Shown here: positions 36,966 to 47,189 of the stretch, in pieces
Layout: every line of letters starts with the position of its first letter
How positions within the stretch are numbered: position 1 is the stretch's first letter
DNA from: an uncultured Alphaproteobacteria bacterium
Lineage (GTDB): Bacteria; Pseudomonadota; Alphaproteobacteria; RF32; CAG-239
Reading direction: 5' to 3'
Length of the DNA stretch: 54,411 bases
Assembly (NCBI GenBank): GCA_947588275.1
Contig: CANPYJ010000005.1
Span: forward strand, 1 to 54,411
Made by a program: the position numbers and the translations under genes
Notes under the pieces: generated by a model
The model's input: the letters and a program-made list of their open reading frames with translations, nothing else
Told to the model about the DNA's origin: nothing
The model's database searches: none

Positions 36966-37000
36966 CCAAAGCCCTCCTGCAACGGATGGCTTTGGTTGTT
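36966..37000 (+). terminator. possible intrinsic terminator after fliE
   Basis: CCAAAGCC ... GGCTTTGG followed by ttgtt. Confidence 0.5.
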
Positions 37001-38213
37001 ATGAGAATTTTTCTAAAACGGCAATAAAGAATCCGTCGGTATCAGAGACAAGCGGCGATAAACGCAGCATTTGCGGATCGGCGCAGGGGTAAGGAGCGGC
37101 AATTTTTTGCGTCCACAGTTCCCGCAAATCGAGCAGCCGAAAGTTCGGCGCGCGTCTCAAAAAAGCATTGATGTTGTCTTCATTTTCACATTTGAGAATC
37201 GAGCAGGTAATGTAGACAATGCGGCCTCCGGTTTTGGTTTTGGCCGCGGCTGTGTCCAAAAGAGCACTTTGCGTGCGCACAAGGTTGTCAAGACGTTGCG
37301 GAGTGAGGCGAAACTTGGCATCGGGAGCACGGCGCCAGGTGCCGGTGCCGGAGCAGGGAGCGTCTAAGATAAATCGATCAAAGCCGGTGTCGCTGTCGGC
37401 CACAATGTCCGTCAGCTCAATGTTTTTGACTCCAAGACGGGCCATCCGCGGTTTGATGGCTTCCAGACGGCGGAAATTGACATCGTGCGCCAAAATGTGT
37501 CCCTGATTGTGCAAAATGTCAGACAGGGCCAGACTCTTGCCGCCGGCGCCGCAGCAATAATCGATAATCTTGTGGTTCGGGCGCACGTCGGCCAAAACAG
37601 CCGCCAGCTGAGAGGCTTCGTCCTGAACTTCAAACCAGCCCTCGCGATAGGCAGCGCAATTGCCGAGTACAAGACGGGAAGGACAACGAAAACCGCAAGG
37701 CGCATACGGCGTCGGGGCGGCGTCAATCCCTTCGGCAGACAATCTTTGAATCACCTCTTCACGAGCATGTCCGTGGGCGCGGAAATCTGCCTCGGCCGGA
37801 CGATTGAGCGCCTTGCAAAATTCCATGTCGTTGATTTGCGCATAAATCCACTCCGGACATTCCGCTTCTGCCCATTGAGGATACGGTTCATCTTTGTCTT
37901 TCCTCAGGGCGGCTTGTTCTTCCGCGGTGAGCGGCGCCAAAGTATAAGGCGAACCGTCAAAGACTTCGTCCAGACGCTCTCTTAAATACCACAAAAGCAG
38001 ACGGCGCGGGTTTTTGCTGCCGGCATCAAATTCCAACTTGAGGCGATTGCGTATTATCTGCCACGTGAGATCAGTGATAAACCGGCGGTCTTTGGCGCCG
38101 ATGTATTTGCGGTTGCGCAGATAAGCGCCGATGATGCCGTCGGCCGGAATTTCGTCTTTGAAGATTTCTTCCAGCAGCTCCAATACTGCCGAAAAACGCG
38201 CGCCGCTCTGCAT
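36999..38213 (-). CDS. RsmB/NOP2-type rRNA cytosine-C5 methyltransferase
   Basis: VQDEASQLAA, DYCCGAGGKSLALSD, DAPCSGTGTWRRAPDAKF. Confidence 0.9.
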   Translation of the reverse strand: MQSGARFSAVLELLEEIFKDEIPADGIIGAYLRNRKYIGAKDRRFITDLTWQIIRNRLKLEFDAGSKNPRRLLLWYLRERLDEVFDGSPYTLAPLTAEEQAALRKDKDEPYPQWAEAECPEWIYAQINDMEFCKALNRPAEADFRAHGHAREEVIQRLSAEGIDAAPTPYAPCGFRCPSRLVLGNCAAYREGWFEVQDEASQLAAVLADVRPNHKIIDYCCGAGGKSLALSDILHNQGHILAHDVNFRRLEAIKPRMARLGVKNIELTDIVADSDTGFDRFILDAPCSGTGTWRRAPDAKFRLTPQRLDNLVRTQSALLDTAAAKTKTGGRIVYITCSILKCENEDNINAFLRRAPNFRLLDLRELWTQKIAAPYPCADPQMLRLSPLVSDTDGFFIAVLEKFS

Positions 38214-38911
38214 TATCCGAGTTCCTTTTTGAAACCGCGGCAAACCAGATAAATCTCCGGTGACGAGGTGCGGCTGGAATCGGGTTTGAAATGTTCTACC
38301 TGTTTGAAATTGCGTTTGGCATCCGCCAGCAGACTGCTCTCGGCACCGCCTTGAAAAACTTTGGCAATAAAAATGCCGTCGGGGGCCAAGACTTCTTTGG
38401 CAAAGTCATAGGCCGCCTCGACTAACCCGATGGTGCGCAGGTGGTCTGTCTGCCGGTGGCCGGTGGTGTTGGCGGCCATATCGCTCATGACGATGTCAGC
38501 TTCGCCGCTCAAAAGCCGCTTTAGGGTTTCCGGCGCTTCGGGCAGGGTGAAATCCTGACAAATCAGGATGGCGCCTTCAATCGGTTTGGTCTCTAAAATG
38601 TCAATGCCAATCACGCGGCCGCTGCCTTTGTTGCGGCAGACGGCAATCTGCGTCCAGCCGCCGGGGGCACAGCCAAGGTCAACAATGGTTTTGCCTTTGC
38701 CCAAGAATTTGTATTTTTCATCCAGTTGAATCAGCTTGAAAGCGGCACGTGAACGATAGCCCAGCCGTTTGGCTTCGGCTACGTAGGGGTCATTGAGTTG
38801 TCGCTCCAGCCATTGGTTGGACGATTTTTTGCGGTATTTTGAAGTTTTGACGCGCACCGTCAGTTGGTGGCGGCCGGTAATGCTTCGGGCAGATTGAGTC
38901 AGTTTTTTCAT
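38213..38911 (-). CDS. rlmE: 23S rRNA (uridine-2'-O-) methyltransferase RlmE/FtsJ
   Basis: RSRAAFKLIQLDEKYKFLGKGKTIVDLGCAPGGWTQIA; SDMAANTTGHRQTDH. Confidence 0.95.
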   Translation of the reverse strand: MKKLTQSARSITGRHQLTVRVKTSKYRKKSSNQWLERQLNDPYVAEAKRLGYRSRAAFKLIQLDEKYKFLGKGKTIVDLGCAPGGWTQIAVCRNKGSGRVIGIDILETKPIEGAILICQDFTLPEAPETLKRLLSGEADIVMSDMAANTTGHRQTDHLRTIGLVEAAYDFAKEVLAPDGIFIAKVFQGGAESSLLADAKRNFKQVEHFKPDSSRTSSPEIYLVCRGFKKELG

Positions 38912-39852
38912 GCCGCTTTGTCTTTTTCTATCAGTTCGGCGACAATGCCGTCTTTGGCACTTTTAAGAGAGGCCAGTATTTTGTCGGCGCCCAAGCGTTC
39001 ATAAATTGTCTGAAAAATAACGCAGGCGGCAATAAATATATAGGAGCGCTTATCGCCGATATATGAGTTGTCGGCCATTTCGGCGCGCGTGGAGTGAAAA
39101 ATTGAATCAATGGCTGCATCCATCTCGGCTTTGGTCATAGTCATTCCGTCAGCACGGTCGCGATCGTAGGTCTCAAAATTGTTGATTATGGAAACCAAAC
39201 GCAGCGGAGTGCTGGAAGTGGCAACAAAACAAACGTCATCGCGGTAGGTGTCAAGATAAGACTTCTTGACAAAGCTTTCGGTGCGGGCTCCGATATCCTG
39301 CCGCAAACGAGCGGCATTATCCGCATTATACTCCACCAAATTGAAAGCTTCCGAGGCATTGCGCGCTCCCCAAGGGATGGATATGGTGTGCAAAATGTGC
39401 GGATTGGCGGTGTTGGTGGCCAGAGTTATTTCAGTGGAGCCGCCGCCCAAGTCATAAACCACCACATACTTGGTTTGGCCGCAGACATGAGACAAAGCGC
39501 CTTTGAGATTGAGACGGGCTTCTTCAAAGCCGTCAATAACTTCTATTTTGATGCGGGATTCATTCCAGACTCTTTTTATGAACTCCTCGCTGTTGCCGGC
39601 CATTCGGCAGGCCGCGGTGGCTATGGCACGGGTTTTGACCACATTGTATTTGTCAATCAGCTGCCGAAAATTGAAAAAGCATTCGATGCCGCGTTCCATG
39701 GCCTGTGGCGTGAACAATCCGGACTTGTACAATTCTTCGCCCAAACGGGTAGAAACGGTTTCTTTGCACAGTTCCTTGCCGGTCGCGTCACATATCAGCA
39801 AACGGCATGAATTTGTTCCGAGGTCGATGGCGGCATAGCATTTTTCAGTCAT
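38908..39852 (-). CDS. Ppx/GppA family phosphatase (copy 1)
   Basis: CYAAIDLGTNSCRLLICD, VVVYDLGGGSTEITLA; start MTEKCYAA. Confidence 0.9.
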   Translation of the reverse strand: MTEKCYAAIDLGTNSCRLLICDATGKELCKETVSTRLGEELYKSGLFTPQAMERGIECFFNFRQLIDKYNVVKTRAIATAACRMAGNSEEFIKRVWNESRIKIEVIDGFEEARLNLKGALSHVCGQTKYVVVYDLGGGSTEITLATNTANPHILHTISIPWGARNASEAFNLVEYNADNAARLRQDIGARTESFVKKSYLDTYRDDVCFVATSSTPLRLVSIINNFETYDRDRADGMTMTKAEMDAAIDSIFHSTRAEMADNSYIGDKRSYIFIAACVIFQTIYERLGADKILASLKSAKDGIVAELIEKDKAA

Positions 39853-40978
39853 TGGCGGCTCCCGATAAAGATTGGTTGGAATTACTGCCACGATTGCGGG
39901 CATAGAAATAATGCGGACGGCGGCGCTTGCGGCCGTGACTGCGAAAATGTTTGGCAGAATGCATCATGTCCAACAAAATGCCTTCGCGAATACCACGGTC
40001 GGCAACCGTAATTTCGCTAATCGGCCAAAATGACGCCAAAGCCTCTATAATGGCACAGCCGGCCATGGTCAAATCGGCCTTGGAAGCGCCGATGCAGGGG
40101 TGCTTTTTGCGCCCTTCGTCACCAATGCGCTTAATTTTGCTGATTGTGCGCTCCAAATCCTGCTTGCTCATAGCCAGACCGTCTACGGCCGAGCGGTTGT
40201 ATCGCGGCAGATTGAGGTGTATGGCGCCGAGTACGGTGACGGTTCCGGACGTTCCGATAATCTGAATTTCCTGTTTGGCGATGGCTTCGCGGATATGATG
40301 CTTTTCTTCAAATTCAGCCAATATTTTGTGCGTACGTTCAATAATGGTGTCATAAGCCAAATCAGTCATCTCGCGCGAGGGAAAGGCTTCGGAAATCGTA
40401 ACTACGCCATAAGGCAGCGAAACATAGCCTTCAATAAACGTGTTGCCGCGGTTGGTGGTGCGCGCCAAAGAAATTTCGGTGGAGCCACCGCCGATGTCAA
40501 AGATGAGGGCCCGACGGATATTGCGTGCCAAAAGCGGAATGCAGCCGACTACCGCCAGACGGGATTCTTCTTGCGAAGAAATGGTTTCAATCGACAGCCC
40601 TGTTTCTTTTTTTACCTGTTCCAAAAACTGCCGGCAGTTTACGGCGCGACGGCAGGCGGCCGTAGCCACAAAGCGCGAACGGTATATTGGCGCATATTCG
40701 GCCAAGATGCCGGAACAAACTTTGAGCGCCGCTATGGTGCGCTTGATGGCGGGTTTGGTGAGTTCGTTATTGTTGATGATGCCCTCGCCAAGGCGGGTGA
40801 TTTTGGAAAAGGTCTCGACAATCCGAAACGATGACGGCGTCGGCGTGGCGATGACCAGACGGCAAGAGTTGGTTCCCAGGTCTATAGCCGCATAATTAGC
40901 TCGCGCAGTATCATCTTCTGCGTGTTTAAACGGCAGTTTAACCGGCATTTTTTGCGGCCACTTTGACATTCTCAGCAA
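39845..40978 (-). CDS. Ppx/GppA family phosphatase (copy 2)
   Basis: NYAAIDLGTNSCRLVIATP, ALIFDIGGGSTEISLA, VADRGIREGILLDMM. Confidence 0.92.
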   Translation of the reverse strand: MLRMSKWPQKMPVKLPFKHAEDDTARANYAAIDLGTNSCRLVIATPTPSSFRIVETFSKITRLGEGIINNNELTKPAIKRTIAALKVCSGILAEYAPIYRSRFVATAACRRAVNCRQFLEQVKKETGLSIETISSQEESRLAVVGCIPLLARNIRRALIFDIGGGSTEISLARTTNRGNTFIEGYVSLPYGVVTISEAFPSREMTDLAYDTIIERTHKILAEFEEKHHIREAIAKQEIQIIGTSGTVTVLGAIHLNLPRYNRSAVDGLAMSKQDLERTISKIKRIGDEGRKKHPCIGASKADLTMAGCAIIEALASFWPISEITVADRGIREGILLDMMHSAKHFRSHGRKRRRPHYFYARNRGSNSNQSLSGAAND

Positions 40979-41065
40979 TTCAATTCTTCAGTAATTTTCT
41001 TAAACTTATACATTATATAACTCAGATTTGCATTCGGTACAATCTTTTTTTGCATCGGACAAAGA

Positions 41066-41092
41066 AAAAACCGGAAATCGCTTTCCGGTTTT
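41066..41092 (-). terminator. Rho-independent terminator downstream of ackA
   Basis: CCGGAAA-tcgc-TTTCCGG with a T-run on the minus strand. Confidence 0.75.
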
Positions 41093-41111
41093 AGGTTCTT
41101 TAAAGCAAAAA

Positions 41112-42290
41112 TTACTTGCTTAAACGCACGGTGTCTTGCGCGATGACCAACTCTTCGTCGGTCGGAATCACGAAAGCGCGGACTTTGGAACCGAGTTTGG
41201 TGATTTCAACCGCGGCACCGCGTTTGGCATTGGCCTCTTCGTCAAGTTCCAGACCGAGCCAACGCAGGCGATCCAATACCATTTTGCGGATAATCGGTGA
41301 GTTTTCGCCGATGCCGGCCGTGAAGACAATGGCATCAACGCCACCCAGCACCGCAATATAGCTGCCGATAAACTTGACCAAAGTGTACGCATATGTTTGC
41401 AAAGCTTCAATCGCGCGTTGGTCGCCGGCCAAATATTGTGCCTCGACGTCACGCATGTCGCTGTAGCCCGAAAGCCCGAGCATGCCGCTTTGCTTGTTGA
41501 GCAGAGTGTTGACCTCGTCAACCGTTTTGTTCTGATATTTCATGATGTGTAGCGGAATATAGGGGTCAATGTCGCCGCAACGGGTTCCCATGATGACGCC
41601 GGCCAAAGGCGTGAAGCCCATGGAGGTATCTTTGCATTGGCCGTTTTCGACGGCTGAAATAGAAGCCCCGTTGCCTAAGTGACAGGTAATAATTTTGCCT
41701 TGTTTGCCGATGAGCTTGGCGCATTCTTTGGCAACATACCAGTGTGAGGTGCCGTGCATGCCGTAGCGGCGGATTTGGTGCTTGGTATATTGTTCAAGCG
41801 GCAGGCCGTAGAGAAAAGCTTCTTTGGGCATGGTTTGATGAAAAGCCGTGTCGAAGGCCGCCACCTGCGGAACGTTCGGCAAAGCCTTTTGTACTGCGCG
41901 CAGACCCAAAACGGCTGCCGGATTGTGCAAAGGCGCCAGCTGTGACATCTCGTCAATTTCTTCAATGACTTTTTCGCTTACCAATACCGATGACTTGAAC
42001 TTTTCTCCGCCGTGGACGACACGATGTCCTACCGCCGAAATTTCGTCAAGACTTTTGATGGCGCCGGCCAAAAGCAAGTTGAAGACTTCGCGCAAAGCCT
42101 CGTTGTGTGAGGGCAGGTCAATGTTGACGCTTTTTTTGTCGCCGTTCTGGTATTTGATGCTGACGACAGAGCCGCTGATGCCGATGCGTTCGGCCAGTCC
42201 TTTGGCCACAACTTTATAAGTTTCTCCCATAACGTCAAAAAGCTGATATTTGAGGGAAGACGAACCAGAGTTCAGTACAAGAATTTTCAT
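41112..42290 (-). CDS. ackA: acetate kinase
   Basis: MKILVLNSGSSSLKYQLFD, GHRVVHGGEKF, RRYGMHGTSHWYV. Confidence 0.97.
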   Translation of the reverse strand: MKILVLNSGSSSLKYQLFDVMGETYKVVAKGLAERIGISGSVVSIKYQNGDKKSVNIDLPSHNEALREVFNLLLAGAIKSLDEISAVGHRVVHGGEKFKSSVLVSEKVIEEIDEMSQLAPLHNPAAVLGLRAVQKALPNVPQVAAFDTAFHQTMPKEAFLYGLPLEQYTKHQIRRYGMHGTSHWYVAKECAKLIGKQGKIITCHLGNGASISAVENGQCKDTSMGFTPLAGVIMGTRCGDIDPYIPLHIMKYQNKTVDEVNTLLNKQSGMLGLSGYSDMRDVEAQYLAGDQRAIEALQTYAYTLVKFIGSYIAVLGGVDAIVFTAGIGENSPIIRKMVLDRLRWLGLELDEEANAKRGAAVEITKLGSKVRAFVIPTDEELVIAQDTVRLSK

Positions 42291-42303
42291 GATTTAGCTG
42301 TCC

Positions 42304-43311
42304 TTAATTTTGAGTTTGTAAAACCGTAATGGCAATCAGTCCGACAATGTCTTCCGCCGAGCAGCCGCGCGAAAGGTCGTTGATCGGAGCGTTCAGACCT
42401 TGCAGCATGGGCCCGTACATCTCGGCGCCGCCCAATCGCTGCAGGAGCTTATAGCCGATGTTGCCGGCTTCAATGTTGGGAAAGACAAGAGTATTGGCCG
42501 AACCGGCAACCTTGGACGCCGGCGCTTTTTTGCGCGCCACCACCGAATCCAACGCGGCGTCGGCTTGCAGCTCGCCGTCAAGAGCAATCGGCAGATTAGC
42601 GTATTCTGGTGTTTTCAGGATTTCTTTGGCCAGACGAGTGGCTTCGCAGACTTTGTCCACGGCTTCGCCTTTGCCGGAGCCGTATGTCGAATAAGACAGC
42701 ATGGCAATTCTCGGTTTGTCGCCAAACTGGATGACGCTTTCGGCGCTGCTGACGGCAATGTCGGCCAGTTCTTTGGCCGAAGGGGCAATATTGATGGCGC
42801 AATCAGCCAGATAATAGGTTTGTCCGGCCATGGAACGCATGATGAACATTGACGAAACGACTCGTTCAGGATGCTTTGATTTGATAATTTGCAGAGCCGG
42901 ACGAACCGTGTCGGCAGTGGAGTGGTTGGCGCCCGAAACCATGCCGTCGGCATCGCCGGACTTTATCATCAGGGTGCCGAAATAGTTGGCATTGAGGGCG
43001 GTTTTGGCCGCTTCTTCTTCGGTCATGCCTTTTGCTTTGCGCAGGTTGTACAAAAGGTCGGTATAAGCCGAAAGCTTGGGCGATTTGGCAGGGTTAATCA
43101 AAACAATGCCGTCCATGCCCCAATTGTGAGAAGCAAAAGAGCTGCGAATTGAATTCTCATCGCCCAAAATGATGATTTTGGCGATATGCTGTTCTGCCGC
43201 AATGTGGGCGGCCTCAAGCACGCGCTCGTCTTCGCCTTCGGGCAAAACAATGGTTTTGCCGAGCTTTTGCGCTTTGGCAATAAGTTCTTGAATATACGGA
43301 CTGATTTTCAT
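42304..43311 (-). CDS. pta: phosphate acetyltransferase
   Basis: IVLPEGEDERVLEAAHIA, DGMVSGANHSTADTVRPALQIIK; start MKISPYIQ. Confidence 0.95.
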   Translation of the reverse strand: MKISPYIQELIAKAQKLGKTIVLPEGEDERVLEAAHIAAEQHIAKIIILGDENSIRSSFASHNWGMDGIVLINPAKSPKLSAYTDLLYNLRKAKGMTEEEAAKTALNANYFGTLMIKSGDADGMVSGANHSTADTVRPALQIIKSKHPERVVSSMFIMRSMAGQTYYLADCAINIAPSAKELADIAVSSAESVIQFGDKPRIAMLSYSTYGSGKGEAVDKVCEATRLAKEILKTPEYANLPIALDGELQADAALDSVVARKKAPASKVAGSANTLVFPNIEAGNIGYKLLQRLGGAEMYGPMLQGLNAPINDLSRGCSAEDIVGLIAITVLQTQN

Positions 43312-43448
43312 AACTTTCCTTTCAAATGATTGGTTTTGATTAATCTTTATACCCTTTATATTCAAAAGTCAAAATATCTTTTGATTATTTGCAGAAAGTA
43401 TTATATGTTGAATGTTATCCGTTAACCCTTATCCGAAGGAGGCCTGAA

Positions 43449-43865
43449 ATGGAGCGCACTTTGTCGATTATCAAACCGGATGCCGTCAATCGGCAGATTA
43501 CCGGAAAAATCAACGCAATGATTGAAGACGCGGGGTTGAAAATCGTGGCGCAAAAACTGATCAGGCTGACATCGGCGCAGGCAGAAGAGTTTTATGCCGA
43601 GCATAAAGACAAGCCCTTTTTCTCCGGATTGGTCGAGTTTATGTGTTCGGCACCGGTAGTCGTGCAGGTGCTGCAGGGCGAAAACGCGGTGGCGCGTTAT
43701 CACAAAATTATGGGCGCAATCAATCCGGATGTGGCTGAGGAAGGAACTATCCGCAAGACGTATGCGCTTTCCATCAATTGCAATTCCGTGCACGGATCTG
43801 ATTCGGTCGAAAGCGCCGCAAAGGAAATAAATTTCTTTTTCAGTAAATTGGATATCTGTGAGTAG
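43449..43865 (+). CDS. ndk: nucleoside diphosphate kinase
   Basis: [15 protein letters not shown] ... [22 protein letters not shown]. Confidence 0.96.
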   Translation: MERTLSIIKPDAVNRQITGKINAMIEDAGLKIVAQKLIRLTSAQAEEFYAEHKDKPFFSGLVEFMCSAPVVVQVLQGENAVARYHKIMGAINPDVAEEGTIRKTYALSINCNSVHGSDSVESAAKEINFFFSKLDICE

Positions 43866-44924
43866 GTGTGGAAAGTGCTAAAAAATTTCTGTGTTGTCTT
43901 ATTGTTGTTGCTTGTTTCAAGCAGTTGGGCGCAAGCGGCCGACGAACGCTTTGCGGTGGAAATCAACGTTGATGTGACCGATGCCAATGCCGCGGCGGCG
44001 CGTCAGCGGGCTATGAACGAGGCTAACCGTGCGGCCGTGGCGGCGGTGGCGCGGCGAATCACCACGCAGGCCGGCGCCGAAAAACTGGCGGCCATGACTG
44101 ACGAACAACTGGTTAACTTTATCAAAGAAGTTTCCGTGATTGATGAAAAACGTTCGTCGGTTCGCTATATGGCCAGTTTGCGCGTGGTCTTAAATGAGGA
44201 CATTTTGGTCGAATACATGAAAGAGCGCAATATACCGGTGATGGCGCAGTCGGGCGGCCAAATACTGGTGGTGCCGATATTCCGCGAGTTTAGTTCGGAT
44301 GCGCCGCTGTTGTGGGAGAGCGCCAATATGTGGAAACAGGCCTGGGATCAGGCGCCTCAGACCGGTTCGGTCAGACTGGTGTCGCTGCCGGCCACCGGTG
44401 ACAACTATGCGGCGATGGACGCTCATAAGGCCATGACCATGGACAGCGCGGCGCTTGACAGGCTTATGCGTCTGAACAACGCCGAAGATGTCTATGTGCT
44501 GGATGCGGTATATGACGGTATAGACGGTTTGCTGGTGCATGCGGTGTCTTCCAGCGGCGACAATCGTACGATTAAGGTGGCCGGAGCCCGAAGTTCGGGG
44601 ATGGAACTGTTTGCCAAAGCGGTGGAGGAAGTGCGCGCTGAACTCGAAAACCGGATTATGCAGCAAAACATTACCGAATCCGCACAGGAAGACGCGATCG
44701 TGTCTATTTATGAATTTGCGCGGCTTCAGGATTGGGTGGCCGTTGAAAAAGCCATAAAAACGCTGCCGAATGTCAAACATCTTGACGTTCAGGCGCTGGG
44801 AGCCGGACAAGTGCAGTTTAAGCTTTTTTACGGCGGATCGTTTGATAAATTGCAGCAGGCTTTGCACGGACGGTCATTGCGGTTGGTTGAACAAGACAAC
44901 TTTTATACTCTGGAAAAATACTAG
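43866..44924 (+). CDS. DUF2066-like secreted/lipoprotein
   Basis: Signal peptide; GTG start; FAVEINVDVTDANAAAARQRAMNEANRAAVAAVARRIT. Confidence 0.7.
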   Translation: MWKVLKNFCVVLLLLLVSSSWAQAADERFAVEINVDVTDANAAAARQRAMNEANRAAVAAVARRITTQAGAEKLAAMTDEQLVNFIKEVSVIDEKRSSVRYMASLRVVLNEDILVEYMKERNIPVMAQSGGQILVVPIFREFSSDAPLLWESANMWKQAWDQAPQTGSVRLVSLPATGDNYAAMDAHKAMTMDSAALDRLMRLNNAEDVYVLDAVYDGIDGLLVHAVSSSGDNRTIKVAGARSSGMELFAKAVEEVRAELENRIMQQNITESAQEDAIVSIYEFARLQDWVAVEKAIKTLPNVKHLDVQALGAGQVQFKLFYGGSFDKLQQALHGRSLRLVEQDNFYTLEKY

Positions 44925-44934
44925 GAGACACTCT

Positions 44935-45996
44935 ATGACTGCAGCCCTCAAGACAAACCGCAACTGGACGATTTGGTTGGGTCTGTTTGTGCTTTTTGCC
45001 GCGGCGATATATGTGCTGCGCTCGGTTCTGATGCCTTTTGCGGCCGGCATTATTATCGGTTATCTGCTCGATCCGTGGGCTTCAAAGTTTGAAAAATGGG
45101 GACTGAATCGAACTTGGGCCACGATTTTGACCATGTTTTTGCTGGTGATGGTGTTGGTTCCGGCGCTGATGGCGCTGGTCGGCATCATCGACAGTCAGCT
45201 GGGACATTTTTTAAATGTGCTGCCGCAGTATCTGGCTTCGTTTGCCAAAAAAATCGAGCCGGTTTTGGCCGGCGCACAGGAGCGGTTTCCGATGTTGGAA
45301 GCCGATAAAATCCGCGAAGCTCTGCGAGCCAATGCCGGCAATACGTTGCGAGTGGCCGGAAAACTGTTGCGGCGTTTGGTCAGCGGCGGGTTTGCGGTGG
45401 TCAACGTCGTCTCGCTGCTGATGATTACGCCGGTGGTTGCTTTTTATATGTTGCGCGATTGGGATAAATTTGTACATAAAGTTGATGGGTTGCTGCCGAA
45501 ATCGTCTAAAAAGTCAATCGAAAAACAGGCCAAAGAAATTGACCGTATTTTGTCATCGTTTATTCGCGGGCAGCTTTCAGTCTGCGTGCTGTTGGGTTCA
45601 TTTTATGCTCTGGGTCTTTATTTTGTCGGGCTGGATTTGGGAATCTTGGTCGGATTTATGGCCGGCATTATTTCGTTTATTCCGTATGTCGGAACGATTT
45701 TCGGTTTTATCGTCAGTATGGCGATTGCGTTTGCACAGTTTGATACTCTGGGACCGGTGCTGCAGGTGGTCGGCGTGTTTTTGGTCGGACAGTTTATCGA
45801 AGGCAATTTCCTGACGCCGAATTTGGTCGGCGATTCGGTCGGGCTGCATCCGGTCTGGATTATGTTTGCTCTGCTGGCCGGCGGCGTTTTGCTCGGCTTT
45901 TTGGGGCTGATGATTGCAGTTCCGGTGGCCGCCATCATCGGTGTGCTGGTTCGCCACGCAATAGAAAATTATAAAGCCAGTTCTTTGTATGAGTAG
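44935..45996 (+). CDS. AI-2E (PerM-like) family transporter
   Basis: Multiple TM segments; FIPYVGTIFGFIVSMAIAF and EGNFLTPNLVGDSVGLHPVWIMFALLAGG. Confidence 0.9.
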   Translation: MTAALKTNRNWTIWLGLFVLFAAAIYVLRSVLMPFAAGIIIGYLLDPWASKFEKWGLNRTWATILTMFLLVMVLVPALMALVGIIDSQLGHFLNVLPQYLASFAKKIEPVLAGAQERFPMLEADKIREALRANAGNTLRVAGKLLRRLVSGGFAVVNVVSLLMITPVVAFYMLRDWDKFVHKVDGLLPKSSKKSIEKQAKEIDRILSSFIRGQLSVCVLLGSFYALGLYFVGLDLGILVGFMAGIISFIPYVGTIFGFIVSMAIAFAQFDTLGPVLQVVGVFLVGQFIEGNFLTPNLVGDSVGLHPVWIMFALLAGGVLLGFLGLMIAVPVAAIIGVLVRHAIENYKASSLYE

Positions 45997-46100
45997 GTTT
46001 TGGGTTTTGAAAAACATTGGAAAAAAAGCCGCCGTTCTTAAGACTTAATTAAATTTGCACTGTTATAGTCAAAACAACTATAACCTTTTGAGAGCGGAAA

Positions 46101-47177
46101 ATGCTGCATTGTCTTTTTGAATTTTGGCCGCAGGCCGGTGTCATTGACACGGTTTATGCACGCTGTTTTATGGCTTTTTTTACGGCGTTGGTTTTGGCAC
46201 TTTGTCTGGGCGGACGCTTGATTGAATGTTTGCATCGTCATCAAAAAAAGGGACAGCCCATCCGCGAAAACGGGCCACAAACTCATCTGCTGACCAAAAA
46301 AGGCACACCGACCATGGGCGGAATTTTAATTTTGGGCAGTGCGCTGGCAGCCATTTTGTTGTGTGCCGATTTGGCTAATCCTTTGGTCTGGGTGGCGGTT
46401 GCCGTGCTGGCGGTCTATGGTTTTGTGGGAGCGGTTGACGATTATACCAAAGTCACCAAACAAACGGCCAATGCCATGACGGCCAAAATGAAACTGCTGC
46501 TGCAGTTTGTTACGGCGTTAGCGGCGGTTTTGGTCATTTCGTATGAAATGCCGGCAGAAACCCGATTTGTTTTAACATTTCCGTATTTTGCCGATTTGTC
46601 TTTGGATTTGCTGTGGTTCTATGTGCCATTTGCCATGGTGGTGATTGCCGGCGCTTCAAATGCGGTCAATTTGAGTGACGGGCTTGACGGGCTGGCGTCC
46701 GGCCTGATGATTATCGCCCTGCCGGTGTTTATGCTGATTGCGTGCATCTGCGGCACGGATTGGGCGGCGGATTTTTATGTGATGCCGGTTCCTCGTGCTG
46801 CCGAAGTGGCTGTTACCTGCGCCGCGGTCATCGGCGGATGTTTGGGCTTTTTGTGGTTTAATGCCGCGCCGGCCAAAGTGTTTATGGGGGATACGGGCTC
46901 GCTGGCCTTGGGAGCTTATCTCGGCACGGTGGCCGTGATGCTAAAACATGAGATTTTGCTTGCGATTGTCGGGTTTGTTTTTGTGGCTGAAGCGTTGTCG
47001 GTGATGATACAGGTTTATTGGTTTCGGCATACCGGCGGACGGCGTTTTTTCAAAATGGCACCGCTGCATCATCATTTTGAACAATGCGGCTGGCCGGAAA
47101 CGCGCGTGGTTATACGGTTTTGGATTGTCGGAATAATTTTGGCGGTCATCGGCTTGCTGGCCATTCGTGGCAGATAA
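46101..47177 (+). CDS. mraY: phospho-N-acetylmuramoyl-pentapeptide transferase
   Basis: TMGGILIL, FVGAVDDYTK, NAVNLSDGLDGLASG, FMGDTGSLALGAYLG, MAPLHHHFEQCGWPE. Confidence 0.97.
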   Translation: MLHCLFEFWPQAGVIDTVYARCFMAFFTALVLALCLGGRLIECLHRHQKKGQPIRENGPQTHLLTKKGTPTMGGILILGSALAAILLCADLANPLVWVAVAVLAVYGFVGAVDDYTKVTKQTANAMTAKMKLLLQFVTALAAVLVISYEMPAETRFVLTFPYFADLSLDLLWFYVPFAMVVIAGASNAVNLSDGLDGLASGLMIIALPVFMLIACICGTDWAADFYVMPVPRAAEVAVTCAAVIGGCLGFLWFNAAPAKVFMGDTGSLALGAYLGTVAVMLKHEILLAIVGFVFVAEALSVMIQVYWFRHTGGRRFFKMAPLHHHFEQCGWPETRVVIRFWIVGIILAVIGLLAIRGR

Positions 47178-47189
47178 AGGGGAGGTAAA

